DNA from: JBDSTW01 sp039914705
GTDB lineage: Bacteria > Pseudomonadota > Gammaproteobacteria > SURF-13
Assembly: GCA_039914705.1 (NCBI GenBank)
Contig: JBDSOT010000041.1
Location: 1-5,587, forward strand
DNA: 5,587 nucleotides
Reading direction: 5' to 3'
The notes below the pieces were generated by a model. That model saw only the letters and a list, made by a program, of their open reading frames with translations, was not told the DNA's origin and ran no database searches. Positions 1-5,587 of this stretch are shown piece by piece; position 1 is the stretch's first letter; every line of letters starts with the position of its first letter. The translations under genes and the position numbers were made by a program.

Positions 1-2
1 CC

Positions 3-3000
3 CCCAAGCCTCGCCCTCAAGAAGTGCTTCTCAAAACCGGCGCCTTACAGAGCGCGATCTTCAACAGCGCCAACTTCTCAAGCATCGCCACCGACGCGAA
101 GGGCGTCATCCAGATATTCAATGTCGGTGCCGAGCGCATGTTGGGTTATACGGCCGCCGAGGTAATGAACAAGATCACCCCGGCCGACATCTCCGATCCT
201 CAGGAAGTGATAGCGCGTGCCGAGGCCTTGAGCCTCGAACTCGGCACCCCGATTACGCCGGGCTTTGAGGCACTGGTATTCAAGGCCTCGCGCGGCATCG
301 AAGACATCTACGAGCTAACCTACTTCCGCAAGGATGGCAGCCGTTTCCCGGCGGTGGTGTCCGTCACGGCGCTGCGCGATGCGCAGGACGCCATCATCGG
401 CTATCTGCTGATCGGCACCGACAATACCGCGCGCAAGCAGGCCGAAGAAGTATTGCACAAGGCGGGGGCCGAACTGGAACGCCTGCGCGCCGAAGCCGCG
501 CTGCGAGCGAGTGAGCAACACTATCGCACACTGTTCGAATCCATCAATGAAGGTTTTTGTATCATCGAGAAGATCGGCGATGGCGTGAGCGAGCCGCTGG
601 ATTTTCGCTATATCGAAGCTAACCCGGCATTCGCAGTGCAGTCCGGTATCAGCGGTGTGGCCGGCAAAACCCTGCGCCAAGTGCTCCCGGATGAATTTGA
701 GCAATGGCTCGTCACCTATGACACCGTTCTCGGCACGGGTGAGCCGACAAGATTTGAGCGCGGACTCATAACCCAAGGTCGCGTGCTGGAAGTCCACGCC
801 TTTCGGGTCGAAGACGCTACACATCAACGCGTTGCGATTAACTTCAAAGACATTACTGAGCGCAAGCAGGCGGAACACGCCTTGCGTGAGGGCGAAGCGT
901 TCAGCCGCAGTATTATCAAAAACAGCCCGGACTGTATCAAGGTACTCGATCTTGAAGGCAACTTACTCTCTATGCAAAGCGGACAGGCACTGTTGGGCAT
1001 AGAAGACATCCATCCTTTTTTAAACACTTCGTGGATCGATTTCTGGGAAGGCGAGCATCGGCAGGCGGCGCAGTCGGCGGTCAGTTCGGCGTTGACAGGC
1101 GTGACGGCAAGATTCGTTGGTTTTTTTCGCACATTGCGCGGCGAAGCCAAGTGGTGGGATGTATCAGTTTCACCGATTTTCGATACTGACGGCAAGCCCG
1201 ATCGTCTGCTCGCCGTTTCGCGCGACGTGACTGCACGCCGACAGGCGGAATTGAATTCGGAGTTTCTGGCCTCGGCCAGCCGCGATCTCGTGCATTGGAC
1301 GAGCGTTGACGAAATGATGCAGAGCGTTGGCGCAAAAGTTGCCGCGCATCTTCATCTCTCACTGTGCGCATTCGCTGAAATTAACGAAGCGGCAGAGCAG
1401 CTGGTGATCCAGCACAACTGGCATCGGCAGGATGTGCCCAGCATGGCTGGGGTGTATCGGCTGGCGGATTTTGTAGAAGCAGAGTTTATAAGGCTGGCGC
1501 GCACAGCAGAAGTGATTGTGGTATGCGATGTGGTGAAGGACTTATGCACCGACCCTGCGAAATTCGCGACGCTCAACATTAAATCGTTCATCTGCGTGCC
1601 GCTCATCCAGGACGGGCAATGGCGCTTTGCGTTGTGCCTGTATAAAGATGTGGCCTATGACTGGCGCGAAGATGAGATTGAGCTGGCGCGTGAGTTGACC
1701 GCGCGCATCTGGACGCGCCTGCAACGCCTGCGCACCGAAGAGGCGCTGCGCAAGAGCGAGGGACGGGTGCGACATGCACTCGACTCGGCCGAACTGGGGA
1801 CCTGGAGTGTTGACCCCGCGACTGGCTTATTTACCTCGGACGCACGCTTTAAGGCCATCTTCGGTATCTCGGTCGAAGGATTCGACAAGGAGCAGGCGCT
1901 GGCCCATATCCACCCCGATGATCACGTGCGAATTGAGGATGCGGTAGCGGCAGCGATACGCCCCGACGACCCCGTGCCATATGAAGTGGAGTACCGAGTT
2001 TCACATTCAGATGGGTCGCTGCATTGGGTGTTTGCCAAGGGGCGCGCAGCCTTCGCGGGATCAGGCGCACAGCGACTGTTGGTGAACTTTGCCGGCACGG
2101 TCGCCGATGTCACTGCGCGCAAACAAGCCGAGAATGACCTGCTTCAACGCACTGCCCAGTTCAAGACTCTCATCGACGAAGCGCCACTGGGCATACACTT
2201 GATTGATGCCAATTTCCGCATTCGGCAGGTGAACTCTACAGGACGACCGGCGTTTGGAAATATTCCTGACCTGATCGGCCGTGACTATGCCGAAGTGATG
2301 CACATTGTGTGGCCAGCGGCGCAAGCCGATGCAGCCGTCAACAAATTTCGCCACACGCTGGAGACCGGCGAACCTTGTTTTGTGCCTGAAATGATTGAAA
2401 GGCGTGCTGACAAACAGACGATAGAATATTACGAGTGGCAGATCAACCGCATCCCGCTTCCGGAGGGCGGTTTTGGTGTGGTGTGCTACTTCCGTGACAT
2501 TTCCGTGCGCGTGCGGGCGCAGCAGCAAATTCGCGAATCCGAAGAACGCTATCGCAATCTGTTCAACTCGATGGACGAGGGCTATTGCATCATCGAAATG
2601 ATTTTTGATGAGCAGCAAAAGCCGGTTGATTGGCGCTATCTGGAGGTGAATCCTTCTTTCGAAAAGCAGACTGGAATAATCGACATCACGGGGAAACGGA
2701 TACGTCAATTGGTCCCGGATCATGAAGAATACTGGTTTGAAATTTACGGCAAAGTAGCACTGACGGGCGAACCAGTGCGCTTTATCAATGAAGCGAAAGC
2801 GATGAACCGCTGGTTCGATCTGTATGCCTTCCGGGTAGGCGGGGAGGACAGCCGAAAAGTTGCCATCCTTTTCACTAACATCACTGCGGCCAAAGAGGCG
2901 GATAGCGCCTTGCGCGAATCCGTGCGCAAGCTGCGCAAAACAGAGATGGGATTGCGTGCAACTAAAACGGCATTATCGAATGAGAAGGCGGCGCTCGACG

Positions 3001-4421
3001 ATCACGTCATACGGTTGCAACTGGTGAATAAAAATCTGATTGCCACCACAAATGAAGCACATGCCCTGGCCGAAGAAATTGAAATATCCAGAATAAAGAT
3101 GGTTCATCTGGCACAACACGATGCCCTCACCGATTTACCAAACCGCAACCTGCTGAATGATCGGCTGGCCCAGGCGATTTCGCTGGCGCAACGACAGGGC
3201 AAGCAATTTGCACTGATGTTTGTGGATATGGATCGCTTTAAATACATCAACGACTCCCTCGGGCATGGAGTTGGCGACCAACTGCTGCAGGTTGTGGCGA
3301 AACGCCTGATGGCATGTGTGCGTAGCTCAGACACAGTATGCCGACAGGGTGGGGATGAATTCTTAATACTGCTAGGCGACGTCGAACAGGCGGAAGATGC
3401 CGCGCTCAGCGCACAAAAAATACTCGCAGCGCTTACAGTTCCATACCTTATCGATCAACTCGATATTCACATCACAGTGAGCATCGGCATCAGCATCTAC
3501 CCTGATGATGCTCAGAATGCGGATGCGCTGATCAAAAGTGCGGACACAGCGATGTACCACGCCAAGACAGTCGGACGCAATAATTACCAGTTCTTTGAGC
3601 AGGACATGAACGTCCGGGCCGTCGAGCGGCATTTCATCGAAGGAGGGCTGCGCTACGCCCTGGAACGGCAGGAATTTATATTGCACTACCAACCCAAGAT
3701 CAATCTTGAAAGCGGAACTATTTCCGGCGTCGAGGCACTCATACGCTGGCAGCATCCGCAACGCGGGTTGGTTCTGCCCGATGACTTTATCTGGATTGCC
3801 GAAGATTGCGGACTCATCGTGCCTATTGGTGCGTGGGTGTTGCGCGAGGCCTGTCGACAAGCCCAGGCTTGGCAGGATGCGGGTTTGCCGCCTGTGCCGG
3901 TGGCGGTCAATATCTCCGCTGTGCAGTTCAGGCACAAGGATTTTCTGGAAGGCGTCGCCGCTACTCTGAAGGAGACCGGCCTCGCGCCGCACTATCTGGA
4001 ACTTGAGCTGACCGAGAGTGTGCTTATGCAGGATGCAGACTCAGCGGCCAGCGTGCTCAAGGCGCTCAAAGCCATCGGCGTGAGACTAGCCATTGATGAC
4101 TTCGGTATCGGTTATTCCAGCTTGAGTTATCTAAAACGTTTCCCGATCGACACCCTGAAGATAGATCAGTCGTTCCTGCGTGACATCACGGATGCATCGG
4201 CTGAGTCGGACGATACCGCGATCATACTTGCAGTTGTCAGCATGGGAAAAAGTCTCAATCAGTGCGTCATTGCCGAAGGCGTTGAAACATCCGAACAGTT
4301 GGCATTTCTTAAGGCCCAGGGTTGCACCGAGGGACAGGGCTTTTATTTCAGCCAGCCGGTGTCTGCAGATGAGTTCAGCGAGTTGCTGCGAAAGGGTATC
4401 ACTGCAAGCATTTTCGATTGA
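3..4421 (+). CDS. Multisensor bifunctional diguanylate cyclase/phosphodiesterase (PAS3-GAF-PAS3-GGDEF-EAL), 5' end probably cut by window
   Basis: Predicted cytoplasmic enzyme that makes c-di-GMP from two GTP (GGDEF) and hydrolyses it to pGpG (EAL) under control of stacked sensor domains. Residues are counted from the GTG at 24. Domains read by eye: PAS 10-141, 163-284 and 285-409; GAF 413-565; PAS 577-703, 704-832 and 838-965; a charged coiled-coil signalling helix about 957-1028; GGDEF 1028-1191; EAL about 1200-1455. Most PAS units end in T-x-R-K-Q-A-E-like linkers. GGDEF is intact at 1109-1113, with the inhibitory RxxD site (R1100, D1103) five residues upstream and DMDRFKYIND for metal and nucleotide binding. 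The EAL domain has Q1223, E1237-A-L, N1296, ELTE ending at E1331, D1358-D1359, K1379, E1418 and Q1438, so catalysis looks intact. No membrane segment or signal peptide is seen. The frame is open from base 3 and the GTG at 24 lacks a clear ribosome site, so the real start is probably upstream. Ligands cannot be read. Confidence is high for architecture, moderate for both activities. Confidence 0.95.
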   Translation, partial: PKPRPQEVLLKTGALQSAIFNSANFSSIATDAKGVIQIFNVGAERMLGYTAAEVMNKITPADISDPQEVIARAEALSLELGTPITPGFEALVFKASRGIEDIYELTYFRKDGSRFPAVVSVTALRDAQDAIIGYLLIGTDNTARKQAEEVLHKAGAELERLRAEAALRASEQHYRTLFESINEGFCIIEKIGDGVSEPLDFRYIEANPAFAVQSGISGVAGKTLRQVLPDEFEQWLVTYDTVLGTGEPTRFERGLITQGRVLEVHAFRVEDATHQRVAINFKDITERKQAEHALREGEAFSRSIIKNSPDCIKVLDLEGNLLSMQSGQALLGIEDIHPFLNTSWIDFWEGEHRQAAQSAVSSALTGVTARFVGFFRTLRGEAKWWDVSVSPIFDTDGKPDRLLAVSRDVTARRQAELNSEFLASASRDLVHWTSVDEMMQSVGAKVAAHLHLSLCAFAEINEAAEQLVIQHNWHRQDVPSMAGVYRLADFVEAEFIRLARTAEVIVVCDVVKDLCTDPAKFATLNIKSFICVPLIQDGQWRFALCLYKDVAYDWREDEIELARELTARIWTRLQRLRTEEALRKSEGRVRHALDSAELGTWSVDPATGLFTSDARFKAIFGISVEGFDKEQALAHIHPDDHVRIEDAVAAAIRPDDPVPYEVEYRVSHSDGSLHWVFAKGRAAFAGSGAQRLLVNFAGTVADVTARKQAENDLLQRTAQFKTLIDEAPLGIHLIDANFRIRQVNSTGRPAFGNIPDLIGRDYAEVMHIVWPAAQADAAVNKFRHTLETGEPCFVPEMIERRADKQTIEYYEWQINRIPLPEGGFGVVCYFRDISVRVRAQQQIRESEERYRNLFNSMDEGYCIIEMIFDEQQKPVDWRYLEVNPSFEKQTGIIDITGKRIRQLVPDHEEYWFEIYGKVALTGEPVRFINEAKAMNRWFDLYAFRVGGEDSRKVAILFTNITAAKEADSALRESVRKLRKTEMGLRATKTALSNEKAALDDHVIRLQLVNKNLIATTNEAHALAEEIEISRIKMVHLAQHDALTDLPNRNLLNDRLAQAISLAQRQGKQFALMFVDMDRFKYINDSLGHGVGDQLLQVVAKRLMACVRSSDTVCRQGGDEFLILLGDVEQAEDAALSAQKILAALTVPYLIDQLDIHITVSIGISIYPDDAQNADALIKSADTAMYHAKTVGRNNYQFFEQDMNVRAVERHFIEGGLRYALERQEFILHYQPKINLESGTISGVEALIRWQHPQRGLVLPDDFIWIAEDCGLIVPIGAWVLREACRQAQAWQDAGLPPVPVAVNISAVQFRHKDFLEGVAATLKETGLAPHYLELELTESVLMQDADSAASVLKALKAIGVRLAIDDFGIGYSSLSYLKRFPIDTLKIDQSFLRDITDASAESDDTAIILAVVSMGKSLNQCVIAEGVETSEQLAFLKAQGCTEGQGFYFSQPVSADEFSELLRKGITASIFD

Positions 4422-4503
4422 TGATTGAAGTTCCTAGGCCGTGGGTTTTCCCTTGGTTAAAAGGTCATTTTTGATTTCGTGGCGGCGACCGCGGGAAAGG
4501 CCG

Positions 4504-4799
4504 CCTTGTCATTGCTTCAGACTCCCTGACTAAGCACGCCGCAATATCTTCCAGTTCGTCCGCGTTGCCGATAAAGACCTTGCGTCAGGTGTCCGCCGGA
4601 AACGGCTCATAACGTCCTTGGCGTGATGTGGCGGTGATTGCTGAGGGTGATTTCTCATAGCGAATATCCTTGGGATTCGAGCAGTGCCCTAGCGTGCAAT
4701 ACAGGTCTGAGGATCAGCCGGGCGGGTACATTACCTTATGGATGGTTAACCTCCGCTAGGGCACGAAATACCGCGTTGAAGGATACCTCGTCATTGCTT
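4504..4799. repeat. Imperfect 14-base direct repeat (4504-4517 and 4786-4799)
   Basis: CCTTGTCATTGCTT at 4504-4517 recurs as CCTCGTCATTGCTT at 4786-4799, differing at one base. The two copies are in the gene-poor stretch, about 270 bases apart. Nothing else flanking them matches, so this may be coincidence or a trace of an old local duplication. Confidence 0.3.
4684..4764. repeat. 11-base perfect inverted repeat with 59-base spacer
   Basis: GTGCCCTAGCG at 4684-4694 is the exact reverse complement of CGCTAGGGCAC at 4754-4764. The match does not extend in either direction. Arms of this length are expected a few times by chance in a window this size, so a function is doubtful. Both arms fall inside the possible minus-strand gene remnant. 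Confidence 0.3.
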
Positions 4800-4940
4800 A
4801 CGATACAGGCCACATCTGCGACCGTACAAACAGACAGCTTGCCGCCCATCATCATCCATCCATGTAGGTGGCCAGCCGTCCGTCCCGGAAAGTGTCATGA
4901 GGATGTCGCCACCTTGATACATGATACGTCTGTTGGCATA

Positions 4941-4974
4941 GCACATCGCTGGTGGGGTGAACACTCCACCGTGC
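4941..4974. repeat. Strong palindrome/hairpin upstream of the MHYT gene
   Basis: The 20 bases at 4951-4970 (GGTGGGGTGAACACTCCACC) fold into a stem of eight pairs, one of them G-U, closed by a GAAC loop. Outside this, GCAC at 4941-4944 can pair with GTGC at 4971-4974, leaving a six-base bulge on the left side. No T-run follows, so it is a poor intrinsic terminator. It lies about 80 bases before the MHYT reading frame and just upstream of the possible minus-strand remnant. It could be an operator or RNA hairpin, but no regulator family was recognised. Confidence 0.45.
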
Positions 4975-5003
4975 TCAGTGATATCAATGTTATTTCCCCG
5001 GAT

Positions 5004-5041
5004 TGTGTATTATGCCATCCGAGCTATACTTGCTGTGGGGG
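5004..5041 (+). promoter_or_regulatory. Weak candidate promoter and ribosome binding site for the MHYT gene
   Basis: TATACT at 5025-5030 matches the sigma-70 -10 consensus at five of six positions. The best upstream partner, TTGTGT at 5004-5009, is a poor -35 with a short 15-base spacer. TATTAT at 5008-5013 is an alternative -10 with no good -35. A G-run at 5037-5041 lies six bases before the TTG at 5048 and could act as a Shine-Dalgarno sequence, which is the main support for choosing that start. All of this is inspection only. Confidence 0.25.
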
Positions 5042-5047
5042 TAGCAC

Positions 5048-5587
5048 TTGCACGGTACCTATAACGTCTCGTTGGTAATCCTGTCGATCGCCGTTGCGGT
5101 CCTCGCCTCCTACGTCGCCCTTGACATGGGGTCACGCGTTACGGCAGCAACGGGAAGTAAAGTAGCGCGCTACTGACTCGCCGGTGGCGCGGTTTCCATG
5201 GGGGTCGGCATCTGGTCTATGCATTTCATCGGAATGCTGGCCTTCCAACTGCCGGTACCCATGTCCTACGACATCCCGATTACCCTGCTGTCGCTGATAA
5301 TCGCGATTGTGGCAGCGGGGTTTGCGCTTTATATCGTGAGCGGCTCGACCTTAAGCTTACCTAGGCTGCTCGGCGGCGGTGTGCTGATGGGCGCCGGTAT
5401 CGCTACCATGCACTATACTGGCATGGCCGCTATGGAGATGGAGCCTCCGCTACGCTATGACCCTTTGCTGTTCAGCCTATCCATCCTGATCGCAGTGGCT
5501 GCCTCGGTGGTTGCCTTGTGGGCCGCTTTTCAGTTACGCGAGGAGACGATTTTATCCGCGTTCTGGAGAAAAGCCGGTAGCGCCGTC
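5048..5587 (+). pseudogene. MHYT-domain membrane sensor, interrupted by in-frame TGA and cut by window end
   Basis: The frame from TTG 5048 reads L-H-G-T-Y-N-V-S-L-V-I-L, a typical MHYT-domain N-terminus, and stays open to 5587 except for one TGA at 5174-5176 (codon 43). Five hydrophobic segments follow in order, including VSLVILSIAVAVLASYVALD, the stretch bearing GIWSMHFIGMLAF (Met codon 5219), ITLLSLIIAIVAAGFALYIV, the stretch bearing GIATMHYTGMAAM (Met codon 5408), and LLFSLSILIAVAASVVALWA. MHYT domains have six or seven helices with repeated Met/His motifs proposed to bind a metal and sense a diatomic gas; here two motifs are visible and the third would lie beyond the edge. In relatives (MucR, YkoW) the domain is fused to GGDEF and/or EAL domains. 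The TGA replaces the Trp expected before LAGGAVSMG, and a TAG at 5042 blocks any start further upstream. ATG 5198 could restart translation but would lose the first helix and part of the second. The alternative to a pseudogene is a sequencing error. Confidence 0.8.

Larger units (their letters stand above)
4465..4855 (-). pseudogene. Possible decayed gene remnant of unknown function
   Basis: Read on the minus strand, a frame starting at a run of three ATG codons (4855 downward) gives 39 residues, including GGKLSVCTVADVACIVSNDE and then FNAVFRALAEVNHP. A TAA follows at 4738-4736. The same frame continues for 26 residues, including PARLILRPVLHARALLESQG, to a TGA at 4657-4655. A different frame then gives YEPFPADT, a TGA at 4587-4585, and RKVFIGNADELEDIAACLVR, ending at the TGA at 4467-4465. 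Residue composition in these pieces looks like real protein (balanced hydrophobic and charged residues, helix-like patterns), unlike the Ser/Cys/Thr-rich plus-strand reading. That pattern suggests one gene broken by stops and at least one frameshift. I do not recognise the family and assign no function. It may also be chance open frame. Confidence 0.3.
4422..5047. other. Gene-poor intergenic stretch of about 0.63 kb
   Basis: No intact recognisable gene lies between the TGA of the GGDEF-EAL gene and the MHYT reading frame. What can be seen is a fragmentary coding-like signal on the minus strand, an 11-base inverted repeat, a 14-base imperfect direct repeat, a strong palindrome at 4951-4970, and weak promoter-like sequence just before 5048. 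No convincing Rho-independent terminator follows 4421: the two hairpins near 4439-4457 and 4481-4505 lack an adjoining T-run. No tRNA, riboswitch or insertion-sequence end was recognised. Confidence 0.6.

Noticed and set aside
2061..2723. Minus-strand open frame of 220 codons inside the large gene
   Set aside because: It lies wholly antisense to clear PAS-coding sequence; its residue pattern reflects the complementary codons and shows no domain.
3372..3992. Minus-strand open frame of 206 codons opposite the GGDEF-EAL coding region
   Set aside because: It is antisense to highly conserved catalytic-domain sequence, with no recognisable motif and no ribosome site; it is a shadow frame.
3706..4006. 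Short plus-strand frames overlapping the EAL domain
   Set aside because: They are out-of-frame readings of conserved EAL codons with no supporting start signals.
4439..4505. Possible Rho-independent terminators after the large gene (hairpins near 4439-4457 and 4481-4505)
   Set aside because: The first is a weak stem with a T-T mismatch. The second has a GGCGGC/GCCGCC stem with a 13-base loop. Neither is followed directly by a T-run.
4684..4764. Inverted repeat as the ends of a tiny mobile element
   Set aside because: The arms are only 11 bases, there is no flanking target duplication or transposase, and such arms occur by chance in a window this long.
4638..5078. Plus-strand open frame of 146 codons beginning with TTG
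   Set aside because: Its product is rich in Ser, Thr, Cys and Pro with no domain pattern, it overlaps the start of the MHYT frame in a different frame, and it reads as the antisense of the more protein-like minus-strand pieces.
5174..5176. UGA read as Trp (recoded genetic code) to explain the MHYT stop and the TGA in the minus-strand remnant
   Set aside because: The large gene uses TGG for Trp throughout and ends at a TGA exactly where an EAL protein should end, so the standard code applies here.

Overview
The window holds one very large gene, a gene-poor stretch of about 0.6 kb, and the 5' part of a second, apparently broken gene. Both recognisable genes belong to cyclic di-GMP signalling. 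The moderately high GC, the proteobacterial style of the PAS-GGDEF-EAL protein (PAS units ending in T-x-R-K-Q-A-E-like linkers) and the MHYT domain suggest a betaproteobacterium or similar environmental proteobacterium. This is inference from protein style; there is no rRNA or other marker gene here.

Positions 3-4421 (+) encode a soluble multisensor protein of at least 1465 residues. I read it as three PAS domains, one GAF domain, three more PAS domains, a long signalling helix, a GGDEF diguanylate cyclase domain and an EAL phosphodiesterase domain. The GGDEF motif, the RxxD product-inhibition site and the main EAL catalytic residues are all present, so it could both make and degrade c-di-GMP. 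The frame is open to the left edge, so the true start is probably just outside the window.

Positions 4422-5047 contain no intact gene that I recognise. The minus strand carries coding-like peptides in two different frames broken by stops (about 4855 down to 4465), which look like the debris of a decayed gene. There is also a strong 20-base palindrome at 4951-4970.

Positions 5048-5587 (+) encode the start of an integral-membrane MHYT sensor domain with five predicted membrane helices and two M-H motifs. A TGA sits at codon 43, where MHYT proteins normally have Trp, so this copy is interrupted. It runs off the right edge, where GGDEF and/or EAL output domains would be expected in this family. 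The arrangement suggests a cytoplasmic c-di-GMP enzyme beside a membrane sensor of the same signalling network, with the second in decay or carrying a sequencing error. I found no mobile element, CRISPR array, RNA gene or convincing new system.
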